Source: an uncultured Oscillospiraceae bacterium
Lineage (GTDB): Bacteria > Bacillota > Clostridia > Oscillospirales > Oscillospiraceae
Length of the DNA stretch: 15,844 bases
Direction of reading: 5' to 3'
Assembly: GCA_934565615.1 (NCBI GenBank)
Contig: CAKTIH010000040.1
Span: 1-15,844, forward strand
Position 1 is the stretch's first letter; the number at the start of each line of letters is the position of its first letter. The notes under the pieces are model-generated. The model was not told the DNA's origin, did no database searches, and was given only the letters and a program-made list of their open reading frames with translations. A program made the translations under genes and the position numbers. Positions 6,662-13,332 of the stretch are shown here, in pieces.

Positions 6662-7426
6662 TTATTTAAAATACGTATTATCCACGGCGGATGGCAGAAG
6701 CTGTCCGCCGTCAACTGTTATATCGCTGCCGGTGACATACTTCGCCGCATCCGAGATGAGGTACAGGACCGCCGCGGCGATCTCCTCGGGCTGTCCGGTG
6801 CGCTGCGCCGGGATGCGGGAGACGAGCATCTTCTCCCTGTCGGTGACGACGTTCGGGTCAGTCACCTTGATGTATCCCGGGGACACGCTGTTGACCCTGA
6901 TCCCGTAGGGCGCGAGCTCAAGCGCCATGTGCTGCGTGAGCTTATAGACCGCGGCCTTTGCCGGGCCGTATACGCTGGCCTTGGGGTAGTTCGTGCTGCG
7001 GTGGACGCTGCTGGTGTTTATGATGCAGCCGCGCGTACCGTGGCGGATCATGTCCTTCGCCGCGCGCTGGGCGCAGAAGAACGTGCCGCGCAGGTCGACG
7101 TTCGTGATGGTGTCAAACATCTCATGCGAAACCTCAAGGAAGGGCATGAACTTCGTGATGCCCGCGTTGTTTACCAGCACGTCAATGTTCCCGAACTCGC
7201 GCTCTAACGTATCAAACATCGGGTCGATATCATCGAGCTTTGTGAGGTCTGCCTTTATGGCCATCGACCTTCTGCCGAGCGCGCGTACTTTTTCCACCGT
7301 GTCCTTCGCCTGCTCCTCGCTTCCGCAATAGCTGATGCAGACGTCGTACCCCGCCTTTGCAAGCTCAATGGCCTCGCCCTTGCCGATGCCGTGACCGGCG
7401 CCTGTGACCAATGCGATCTTTGCCAT
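6662..7426 (-). CDS. SDR-family NAD(P)-dependent oxidoreductase (sugar/sugar-acid dehydrogenase type)
   Basis: A classical short-chain dehydrogenase of 254 residues. It has the Rossmann motif TGAGHGIG (8-15), the NNAG motif, and the catalytic triad S140, Y153, K157 (SVYGPAK); PGYI and the C-terminal GSDITVDGG are typical. Such enzymes oxidise or reduce a hydroxyl of a sugar or sugar acid (gluconate 5-dehydrogenase, KduD or glucose 1-dehydrogenase-like); which one cannot be decided here. ATG 7426 has AAGGA about 10 bases upstream. The gene follows the mutarotase-like gene on the same strand, but a fold-back element occupies most of the 164-base gap. Genuine co-transcription would have to pass that hairpin. 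It converges tightly on the iclR-type gene. Confidence 0.88.
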   Translation of the reverse strand: MAKIALVTGAGHGIGKGEAIELAKAGYDVCISYCGSEEQAKDTVEKVRALGRRSMAIKADLTKLDDIDPMFDTLEREFGNIDVLVNNAGITKFMPFLEVSHEMFDTITNVDLRGTFFCAQRAAKDMIRHGTRGCIINTSSVHRSTNYPKASVYGPAKAAVYKLTQHMALELAPYGIRVNSVSPGYIKVTDPNVVTDREKMLVSRIPAQRTGQPEEIAAAVLYLISDAAKYVTGSDITVDGGQLLPSAVDNTYFK

Positions 7427-7481
7427 AATGTAATTTTCCTTTCTATTACAGTATCGTTATAAGTCTTATTAAGTATTGTTT

Positions 7482-7646
7482 AGGTAAGCGCTGATTAAAT
7501 GCGTTGGATGGCTGGGCGAGGAAATTTTTCGTCTGGTGAAATGAGCTTTTTGCAGGAATACTTTGTGTATTTCAAAAAAAGCTCGTGAAATCAGGCGGAT
7601 AAATTTGCCGCCCAGACGCCAACAGCCGTGTATTCAGCGTTTACCT
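7482..7646. repeat. 165-bp fold-back (MITE-like) inverted-repeat element
   Basis: The two halves are imperfect inverted copies of each other along their whole length. The termini AGGTAAGCGCTGATTA (7482-7497) and the complement of 7631-7646 (AGGTAAACGCTGAATA) match at 14 of 16. Internal shared blocks are GTTGG, CTGGGCG, AAATTT, and a perfect inner stem GAGCTTTTT (7543-7551) / AAAAAGCTC (7576-7584). There is no coding capacity. It resembles a non-autonomous miniature element or a large intergenic palindrome. Its right arm lies inside the mutarotase-like gene and encodes that protein's last 18 residues. No clear target duplication is visible. Confidence 0.65.
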
Positions 7647-8514
7647 CAAAGAGATAGCTGCGGCGGTAGCTCACGCTCTCCCCGCTTTCAAGGTCGATGG
7701 GCGCGAACACCTCAGGGCAGAAGGCGTTGAAGTTGTTCCAGCTATAGAAATTGCAGACGGGAGCTCCGTCCTCGATGAGAACGCTCATGCCCTTTTCCGC
7801 GTTCTCAAGCTTCATCCAATGGCTCTTTAGCCCTTCCCAGCCGCGGATCCAGAACGCGCTGGACTCGGTCGGCCCGTCGAACTCGCCGAGGCGGTAAGCG
7901 TCGCGCTCGATGATGAGCTCGCCGCGGCGCAGCTTCGGCTCGATGGTATAGGGGAAGGACAGGCGGTAACCGGAGTCTATCACGCCGCCGTCAAAATTAA
8001 AGAAGTTGTGGGAAAACTCGGTCGCGTGTATGGCCTTGGGGCCGACGTTTTTGACCGTGATACCCATATGCAGGGTGTTCCCCTCGAGGGTGTAGAGCTT
8101 CTCCATGTCCATCGCAACGCCGCAGCAGAGATGCGGCAGCGTCCTGATCTTCACGAAGTCCTCCCCTGTTTCTACCGCGTGCTCAAACGGCACGGTCGGG
8201 TAATCCTTTGTAAACAGAAATGGCGAGGTGTCCGTCTTTTTGAGCAGGCCCACGCCTGGCAGCGGGAAATAGTCCGCCACCGAAGCGCTGTCATAAAGCG
8301 CCGTATCGCGCCACTCGAACACGTTCACGAGCCCCACGCCGCCGAGGCCGACACCGCCGCTGCTGTTGAGCTCCTTGGAGAGGAAGGTGTGTCCCTTGTG
8401 CCACACCTGCTCGACCATACCGCCCCAGTCATAGCGCGAACGGTCATAGCCCCAGCCGGGCAGCAGGATATTTGCCCTTATACTTCCGTTGTCAATAATA
8501 ACCGATTTTTCCAT
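7591..8514 (-). CDS. Galactose mutarotase-like (aldose 1-epimerase superfamily) protein
   Basis: 307 residues from ATG 8514 (GGGAG 11 bases upstream). The in-frame GTG at 8526 touches the ribosome site and is rejected. The central part, HMGITVKNVGPKAIHATEFSH followed by NFFNFDGG, matches the beta-sandwich mutarotase pattern (thermodynamic 'tVkN', then a conserved His region). Such proteins interconvert sugar anomers, or bind a sugar without known chemistry; the role here is inferred from the sugar-acid neighbours. The natural C-terminus probably lay near YLFEV. The last 18 residues (EVNAEYTAVGVWAANLSA) are read from the inverted-repeat element at 7482-7646. It heads a minus-strand unit with the SDR gene and is divergent from the GntR gene, with a regulator site over its -35. 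Confidence 0.65.
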   Translation of the reverse strand: MEKSVIIDNGSIRANILLPGWGYDRSRYDWGGMVEQVWHKGHTFLSKELNSSGGVGLGGVGLVNVFEWRDTALYDSASVADYFPLPGVGLLKKTDTSPFLFTKDYPTVPFEHAVETGEDFVKIRTLPHLCCGVAMDMEKLYTLEGNTLHMGITVKNVGPKAIHATEFSHNFFNFDGGVIDSGYRLSFPYTIEPKLRRGELIIERDAYRLGEFDGPTESSAFWIRGWEGLKSHWMKLENAEKGMSVLIEDGAPVCNFYSWNNFNAFCPEVFAPIDLESGESVSYRRSYLFEVNAEYTAVGVWAANLSA

Positions 8515-8608
8515 TGTACTTATCACTCCCGAGCGCCGGGCATTTTTGCCAAAGTTCCGGCAGATTTTTTATGCATACCGCACAAGACCCCTTGTGTTAT
8601 CTGGCTTT

Positions 8609-8637
8609 ATGGTAGCAGAGATTATTCAAAATGTCAA
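8609..8637 (-). promoter_or_regulatory. Promoter of the mutarotase-like gene
   Basis: On the minus strand, TTGACA (8632-8637), a 17-base spacer, then TACCAT (8609-8614). The -35 abuts and partly overlaps the heptad-repeat site at 8634-8650, fitting repression by the divergent GntR protein. Confidence 0.6.
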
Positions 8638-8650
8638 ATATCAAATATCA
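8637..8650. promoter_or_regulatory. GntR-type operator, site 1
   Basis: AATATCAAATATCA, identical to 9479-9492 and 9520-9533. It is part of a longer heptad repeat TCAAATA-TCAAATA-TCA at 8634-8650. It overlaps the -35 of the mutarotase-like gene and lies about 18 bases upstream of the GntR gene's own -35. Confidence 0.65.
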
Positions 8651-8668
8651 TTTCCGTAAAAAAGTCTA

Positions 8669-8697
8669 TTGACAATCCGCCGCGCGCTTGATAATAT
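8669..8697 (+). promoter_or_regulatory. Promoter of the GntR-family gene
   Basis: TTGACA (8669-8674), exactly 17 bases, then TAATAT (8692-8697), about 50 bases ahead of the start codon. Confidence 0.75.
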
Positions 8698-8749
8698 TGT
8701 GAACGAAGAATGAATCACGCGGCAAAATACGGAACACGGAGCGGTCATT

Positions 8750-9415
8750 ATGGCAGAGAAAATAGTCTTTGAAGGCACGGTTGCCTCCAAGGTCACCGAG
8801 CGTCTGCGCGAGGATATAATCAGCAAGAAGATCGAAGCCGGCAGCCGCATCACGATAAAAGAGATCTCCGAGCGCTATGGCACGAGCAATATGCCCGTGC
8901 GTGAAGCCTTCAGAACGCTCGAGGGCGAGAAGCTGCTGGAGATCAACGCCTACAAGGGCGCGACCGTTCTTTGCATTGACGAGACCTTTGTCAGGGAGAT
9001 ATACGGCCTGCTCCGCGCGCTGGAGTGCCTTATCTACGAATCCGCCCTGCCTTATATAGACGATGAGCTTATTGACGAGCTGAAAACTGTCAATGAGGAG
9101 ATCGGCCTCATCGCCGCCGGTCAGACGCTGAGCACCGGCTACATAGACCTGAACACGAAATTCCACGGGCTGATAATGTCCCGCGGCGGCAACTCGAAGG
9201 CTATCGAGCTCTACCGCTATTACCATATGCTCATCCGCGCCCTGCGCAAAAGCTACATGCCCAGCACCGCACGCGTGCAGGCGGTGTACAGCGAGCATGC
9301 GGAGCTTATCGCCGCGCTTGAAAACAAGGACGCCCTTGCCATCAAGGCCGCTGTCGACAAGCACGTCGGCCACGCGATGGAGAATTTCCTGAAGGTATAC
9401 GCCGGGCAGATCTGA
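8750..9415 (+). CDS. GntR-family (FCD) transcriptional regulator
   Basis: 221 residues. An N-terminal winged helix-turn-helix (about 12-72, including ITIKEISERYGTSNMPVREA, the usual FadR-subfamily recognition pattern) is followed by an all-helical FCD effector domain. The FCD metal-binding positions are visible: N135-x3-H139, H183 (SEHAELIAAL) and H205. FCD regulators commonly sense carboxylates such as hexuronates or aldonates. ATG 8750 has GGAG at 8738-8741. The gene is flanked by three identical 14-bp motifs, one before the divergent mutarotase-SDR unit and two before the TRAP operon, so it probably represses both. It has its own good promoter. The effector cannot be read from sequence. 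Confidence 0.93.
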   Translation: MAEKIVFEGTVASKVTERLREDIISKKIEAGSRITIKEISERYGTSNMPVREAFRTLEGEKLLEINAYKGATVLCIDETFVREIYGLLRALECLIYESALPYIDDELIDELKTVNEEIGLIAAGQTLSTGYIDLNTKFHGLIMSRGGNSKAIELYRYYHMLIRALRKSYMPSTARVQAVYSEHAELIAALENKDALAIKAAVDKHVGHAMENFLKVYAGQI

Positions 9416-9478
9416 CGCCCCGGCTCCGGTTATATGCCGGGATAGAGCATTTCGCTCGGCTGCGGTTCTTGTTTAAAG

Positions 9479-9498
9479 AATATCAAATATCATATTTG
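9479..9498. promoter_or_regulatory. GntR-type operator, site 2
   Basis: AATATCAAATATCA (9479-9492), continuing into a perfect 15-bp palindrome CAAATAT-C-ATATTTG (9484-9498). It overlaps the candidate -35 of the TRAP operon and starts 41 bases (about four helical turns) before site 3. Confidence 0.65.
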
Positions 9499-9522
9499 CC
9501 GCGTTTTTATTGCGCCTAAAAT
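9495..9522 (+). promoter_or_regulatory. Candidate promoter of the TRAP operon
   Basis: TTTGCC (9495-9500), a 16-base spacer, then TAAAAT (9517-9522). Operator site 2 covers the -35 and site 3 covers the -10. The -35 is weak and other placements are possible. Confidence 0.4.
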
Positions 9523-9533
9523 ATCAAATATCA
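9520..9533. promoter_or_regulatory. GntR-type operator, site 3
   Basis: AATATCAAATATCA, the third identical copy, in the same orientation as sites 1 and 2. It overlaps the candidate -10 of the TRAP operon. Confidence 0.65.
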
Positions 9534-9580
9534 AAATTGCTTTGCACATACACAAATAAACGCAAGTGGAGGTAATGATC

Positions 9581-10090
9581 TTGAAAGCAATTGGTAAAAT
9601 CTTTGATGTCCTTGAGAAGATCCTCAAGAACATCTGCGGCGCGCTTGTCGTAGGCTTTACCGGCATCACCCTCGTCGCCGTTATCGCCCGATACGTGCTC
9701 AACTCTCCCATCTGGTGGAGCGAGCAGCTCTGCCGCTACCTGTTCATCTGGATGCTGATGCTCTATTTCCCCATTATCGTCCGTCATGAGCAGAACCTCG
9801 GCTTTGACGTTCTTGTGAAGCGCCTGCCGAAGAAGTTCCAGGACATCTCCTGGCTCATCTGCAACATGCTCATCTGCGCTTTCGGCGGCTTCTACTTTGC
9901 CTACACCGTCCAACTGTGCCAGAAGTTCTCCGCGGCGCACAAGTACCTTGACGGCATTCACCTGCCCGCCTCCTTTATGTACTCCTCTCAGGCAGTCGGC
10001 GCGGCGCTGCTCGTGCTCTTCTCGCTCGAGGTCGTTATCAATCTGTTTATCAAGATAGTTCATGAGAATAAGGATGGTGAAGAGATATGA
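9581..10090 (+). CDS. dctQ: TRAP transporter small membrane subunit DctQ
   Basis: The four-helix membrane subunit of a tripartite ATP-independent periplasmic (sodium-driven) carboxylate transporter. It has 169 residues, with hydrophobic segments near 17-38, 47-67, 88-108 and 130-152. The family motif RYVLNSPIWWSEQLCRYLFI spans the loop and the start of helix 2. I choose TTG 9581: GGAGG at 9568-9572 is 8 bases away, whereas the in-frame ATG 9575 is only 2 bases from it and the GTG at 9566 lies on it. First gene of dctQ-dctM-dctP; its stop overlaps the dctM start (ATGA). Likely controlled by the adjacent GntR protein. The substrate is probably the sugar acid handled by the neighbouring enzymes. 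Confidence 0.9.
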   Translation: MKAIGKIFDVLEKILKNICGALVVGFTGITLVAVIARYVLNSPIWWSEQLCRYLFIWMLMLYFPIIVRHEQNLGFDVLVKRLPKKFQDISWLICNMLICAFGGFYFAYTVQLCQKFSAAHKYLDGIHLPASFMYSSQAVGAALLVLFSLEVVINLFIKIVHENKDGEEI

Positions 10091-11358
10091 TGCTTGGTAT
10101 TCTTTTCGGGCTGTTCTTCCTGCTGCTGTTCATCGGCATGCCCGTCGCCTACGGCATGGTCATTTCCGCCGTCGTTACTCTTTTCTTTGACCCCTCGCTC
10201 ACCGGTATAATCATCCCCCAGAAGCTCTTCACCGGTATGGACTCCTTCTCCCTTATGGCAGTCCCCTTCTTCATGCTGGCCGGTACCCTGATGGAGAAGT
10301 CCGGTATCACCGATATCCTTGTCAACTGGGCAAAGAGCCTTGTCGGCCACTTCAAGGGCGGCCTCGGCCACGCGACCATCGTCACCGGCGTCGTGATGGC
10401 TGGCGTCTCCGGTTCCGCGAATGCCGACACCTCCGCTCTCGCCTCCATCCTTGTCCCCATCATGCGTAAGGACGGCTATGACGACGGCTATTCCTGCGCC
10501 CTCGTCTCCTCCTGCGGCGCTCTCGGCCCGGTCATCCCGCCGAGCATCATGATGGTGCTCTACTCCGGCGTTACCTCCATCGCCATCGGCAAGCTGTTCA
10601 TGGCCGGTATCATCCCCGGTCTTGTCATCGCCATCGGCTACATGATCGTTAACGGCATCTACGCCCGCAAGGCAGGCATCCCCAAGTCGAAGTTCGTCGG
10701 CTGGAAATCCCTCGGCCAGGACACCCTCAAGGCGCTGCCCGCGCTCATCATGCCCGTCATCATCATCGGCGGCATTCTCTCCGGCGCCACCACCGCGACC
10801 GAAGCCGGCGTTGTCGCCTGCGTATACAGCATCATCTACGGCTTCATCCGCAAAACCATGAACGCCCAGCACGTCTGGGAGTGCTTCAAGGACGCTGTCC
10901 ACGGCACGACCAACTGCATGATCGTCGTCGTCTTTGCTGGTATCTTCGGCACCCTCGCCACGAATTACAACCTCTCCAAGGTCGTGCTCGCCGCGTCTCA
11001 GGTGTTCCACGGCAACCCCTACCTGATCCTGATATTCATCAGCATCATCCTCTACATAGCCGGTATGTTCATCGACTCCAACGCCGCGATGCTCATGCTC
11101 GTACCTATCTTCACCCCGCTCATCGCCGCCTACGGCTTTGACCCGATCTACTTTGCGATGGTCTGCATCCTGACGCTCGACATGGGCGGCATGTCTCCCC
11201 CGGTCGGCCTGCTCATGTATATCTCCGCGAGCATTACCGACACCCCGCTCGAGAAAGTCGTCAAGAACATCTTCAAGTTCATCGCCGTCAACTACAGCGT
11301 GACCCTGCTCGTCATCTTCATCCCCGCGCTCGTCACCTGGCTTCCCTCTCTGATGTGA
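10087..11358 (+). CDS. dctM: TRAP transporter large permease subunit DctM
   Basis: The membrane subunit that carries the substrate and sodium ions. It has 423 residues with about 11-12 hydrophobic segments. The DctM hallmarks are clear: VPFFMLAGTLMEKSGI, VTGVVMAGVSGSANADTSAL, the SSCGALGPVIPPSIMMVLYS pore-like segment, and DMGGMSPPVGLLMYI near the C-terminus. The start ATG 10087 overlaps the dctQ stop by 4 bases (ATGA), with a purine-rich GGTGAAGAG upstream, so the two are translationally coupled. A second Met follows at once and could serve instead. The codon bias (C-ending codons) matches the neighbours, so there is no sign of foreign origin. Confidence 0.96.
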   Translation: MMLGILFGLFFLLLFIGMPVAYGMVISAVVTLFFDPSLTGIIIPQKLFTGMDSFSLMAVPFFMLAGTLMEKSGITDILVNWAKSLVGHFKGGLGHATIVTGVVMAGVSGSANADTSALASILVPIMRKDGYDDGYSCALVSSCGALGPVIPPSIMMVLYSGVTSIAIGKLFMAGIIPGLVIAIGYMIVNGIYARKAGIPKSKFVGWKSLGQDTLKALPALIMPVIIIGGILSGATTATEAGVVACVYSIIYGFIRKTMNAQHVWECFKDAVHGTTNCMIVVVFAGIFGTLATNYNLSKVVLAASQVFHGNPYLILIFISIILYIAGMFIDSNAAMLMLVPIFTPLIAAYGFDPIYFAMVCILTLDMGGMSPPVGLLMYISASITDTPLEKVVKNIFKFIAVNYSVTLLVIFIPALVTWLPSLM

Positions 11359-11427
11359 TAGGGAAACGAATTCGGAATCCCGGAGCAACCGCTCTGTGAT
11401 CATAAAAAAATTAGGAGGAACCCCAAA

Positions 11428-12492
11428 ATGAAGAAACTCATCGCTCTGGTGCTGGCACTTGTCATGTGCTTTGCACTGTGCGCCTGCGGCGAGAGCGCTG
11501 CACCCGCAGCAACCGAAGCTCCCGCAGCAGAACCCGCAGCCGACGCTGCAGCTGACACCGCAGCAGTTGAATACCCCGAAATGACCCTGAAGCTCTCCCA
11601 CCACAACGCTGTTGACCAGCCCATCCACGAGGCACTGACCAAGTGGGCGACCATGATCAACGAGCAGTCCGGCGGCAAGATCACCATCGACATCTACCCC
11701 GCCGCCTCCCTCTACAACCAGACCGACGCTCAGGACGCCGTCCAGATGGGCACCCTCGATATGTGCCTTGCCGACTGCTCCCAGCTCTCCTCCGCAGTCC
11801 CCGCATTTGCTCTGACCGCAATGCCCTTCCTGTATGACAGCTACGAGACCGCCGGCAAGGTCATCTTCGGCGAAGTCGGCGCACAGCTCGACCAGCAGCT
11901 CGAGGACACCCTGAACATGCACGCCTTCGGCTGGACCTGGAACAATTTCCGCAACATGATCACCAAGACCCCCATCACCAGCCTTGACGACTGCAAGGGC
12001 TACAAGCTCCGCTCCCCCGGCACCGACCTCTACCTGAACACCTTCAACACCCTCGGCATGAGCCCCACCGTCGTTCCCTGGAACGAGGCCTACACCGCAA
12101 TGCAGTCCGGCCTTGTTGACGGCGTTGAGTCCGGTCTCGAAGCCTTCTACACTCAGGGCTTCTATGAGCTCGGCAAGTACGTCTGCCTGTCCCGCCACAT
12201 GATCTCCGTCATCGGCCCTGTCATGAACGCCGATAAGTGGAACTCCCTCGACGAGGCCACTCAGGAGCTCTTCACCTCCACCTGGAAGCAGTGCCAGGAG
12301 GAGCTGAACGAGACCGTTATCGCAAACGAGTCCGGCTACCAGACCAAGCTCGAAGAAGCCGGCTGCACCATCACCCAGTTTGACGACCAGCAGGCTCTCA
12401 TCGACCTCTTCACTCCGTTCTGGAGCGAGAGCGCCGAGGCCGGCGGCTACACCGATCTGCTCGATCAGGTTCTTGCCATCGTCAACGGCTGA
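11428..12492 (+). CDS. dctP: TRAP transporter solute-binding lipoprotein DctP
   Basis: An extracytoplasmic receptor that captures the substrate for DctQM. It has 354 residues. The signal peptide MKKLIALVLALVMCFAL leads to the lipobox L17-C18-A19-C20, so it is probably lipid-anchored at C20, followed by an Ala/Pro/Glu-rich tether to about residue 48. The DctP fold shows in KLSHHNAVDQPIHEAL, the ligand-binding segment GYKLRSPGTDLYLNTFNTLG (R195 is the expected carboxylate-binding Arg) and WNEAYTAMQSGLVDGVE. The strong AGGAGG at 11413-11418, 9 bases from ATG 11428, and its place as last gene after a 69-base gap fit higher expression than the membrane subunits. The gene order Q-M-P is less common than P-Q-M. 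A 14-bp perfect hairpin follows. Confidence 0.96.
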   Translation: MKKLIALVLALVMCFALCACGESAAPAATEAPAAEPAADAAADTAAVEYPEMTLKLSHHNAVDQPIHEALTKWATMINEQSGGKITIDIYPAASLYNQTDAQDAVQMGTLDMCLADCSQLSSAVPAFALTAMPFLYDSYETAGKVIFGEVGAQLDQQLEDTLNMHAFGWTWNNFRNMITKTPITSLDDCKGYKLRSPGTDLYLNTFNTLGMSPTVVPWNEAYTAMQSGLVDGVESGLEAFYTQGFYELGKYVCLSRHMISVIGPVMNADKWNSLDEATQELFTSTWKQCQEELNETVIANESGYQTKLEEAGCTITQFDDQQALIDLFTPFWSESAEAGGYTDLLDQVLAIVNG

Positions 12493-12505
12493 TCCGACTG
12501 AACTT

Positions 12506-12537
12506 TATAACGGGCATCCCAACGGATGCCCGTTATA
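12506..12537 (+). terminator. Strong hairpin after dctP (3' stabiliser or partial terminator)
   Basis: TATAACGGGCATCC (12506-12519), loop CAAC, then GGATGCCCGTTATA (12524-12537): a perfect 14-bp stem. No T run follows, so complete intrinsic termination is doubtful. Protection of the dctP mRNA end, with partial read-through into the hydrolase gene, is more likely. Confidence 0.55.
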
Positions 12538-12587
12538 TCCTAAGCAATGTGTTTTGTATTTAATGCAAAGCATATTGCTCAGGATAT
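12535..12587. repeat. Second long inverted repeat before the hydrolase gene
   Basis: Arms 12535-12551 (ATATCCTAAGCAATGTG) and 12571-12587 (CATATTGCTCAGGATAT) pair at 15 of 17, or 16 with a G-U. An inner TTTG/CAAA extends the stem, leaving a loop of roughly nine bases. It overlaps the preceding hairpin by 3 bases and ends 22 bases before the next start codon. Confidence 0.55.
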
Positions 12588-12609
12588 AAGATAAAGCGAG
12601 GAACTGTAT

Positions 12610-13317
12610 ATGAAGATAAGCTGGCTCGGTCAGGCGGGCTTCCGTCTGGCCGCGGATAACGGCACGGTCATTATGATCGACCCCTATCTTTCCGACACGC
12701 TCAGATATAAAAAAGGCGAGAGCTACCGCCGCGAGGTCCCGATAAAGGATGAGCTTTTAGACTCCCATGTCGATGTTGTGATCCTCACCCATATCCATGA
12801 CGACCATACCGACTTTGGTACGCTCGACAGGCTGCGCGCAGCAAACGGCCCCGTCGCGCTGCTCGCTCCCGTGAATGTGCTCGCTGCGCTCCGCGCGCGC
12901 TATGCCCGGCCGGAGAACTACATGCTCTTTGATCCCGGCATTGAGATCACGCTGAGCGGCATCCGCTTCAGCTCGACCTATGCCGCGCACAGCGATGAGC
13001 ACCCCATCGGCGTTATCATTGAGGGCGACGGCAAGGTCGTCTGCCACACCGGGGACACCATGTTCCACAAGCGCCTCCCGGCGGAATACCCGCAGGGCGC
13101 GGACCTGCTGATGCTCCCGATAAACGGCAGCGGCTACAACATGAACGCCGTCGATGCCGCGCGCCTTACATCGATCCTCGCGCCGAAGGCCGTGCTGCCG
13201 ATGCACTGGGATATGTTCAAGGCCTACGGCTGTGACGTGAATGAGTTTATATCGGAGTTTAGGGGCAGCAGCCAGCGCATCCTTGTCCCCGAACACTATG
13301 CCGAATTTGAAGTATAA
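12610..13317 (+). CDS. UlaG-like metallo-beta-lactamase-fold hydrolase (candidate sugar lactonase)
   Basis: 235 residues. The metal motif H61-I-H-D-D-H66 (THIHDDHTD) is complete, with further ligands in CHTGDT and LPMHWD near the C-terminus. The start MKISWLGQAGFRL and overall size match the UlaG-like group, whose best known member opens L-ascorbate 6-phosphate lactone. Among aldonate dehydratases a role in hydrolysing a sugar lactone to the free acid is reasonable, but this is inference. ATG 12610 has GAGG at 12598-12601. It lies 117 bases after dctP across two hairpins, with no obvious promoter of its own, and 15 bases before the first dehydratase gene, so it probably heads or continues the same transcript. 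Confidence 0.82.
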   Translation: MKISWLGQAGFRLAADNGTVIMIDPYLSDTLRYKKGESYRREVPIKDELLDSHVDVVILTHIHDDHTDFGTLDRLRAANGPVALLAPVNVLAALRARYARPENYMLFDPGIEITLSGIRFSSTYAAHSDEHPIGVIIEGDGKVVCHTGDTMFHKRLPAEYPQGADLLMLPINGSGYNMNAVDAARLTSILAPKAVLPMHWDMFKAYGCDVNEFISEFRGSSQRILVPEHYAEFEV

Positions 13318-13332
13318 CTGGAGGATACATCC

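Noticed and set aside
9419..9441. CCCGGC/GCCGGG hairpin after the GntR gene as a terminator
   Set aside because: The stem is only 6 bp with an 11-base loop and no T run, too weak to call.
8638..9533. AT-rich repeats considered as a CRISPR or iteron array
   Set aside because: Only three 14-bp copies with irregular spacing, two next to promoters and one beside the regulator gene. They fit operators, not an array or an origin.
11359..11412. Possible attenuator between dctM and dctP
   Set aside because: Only a 4-bp GAGC/GCTC stem is visible, so there is nothing supportable beyond an ordinary intergenic spacer with a strong ribosome site.
10060..12198. A 712-codon open frame on the minus strand across dctM and dctP
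   Set aside because: It is antisense to two clear transporter genes, rich in Gly/Asp/His/Val as expected from the complement of C-ending codons, and shows no domain. It is a shadow frame.
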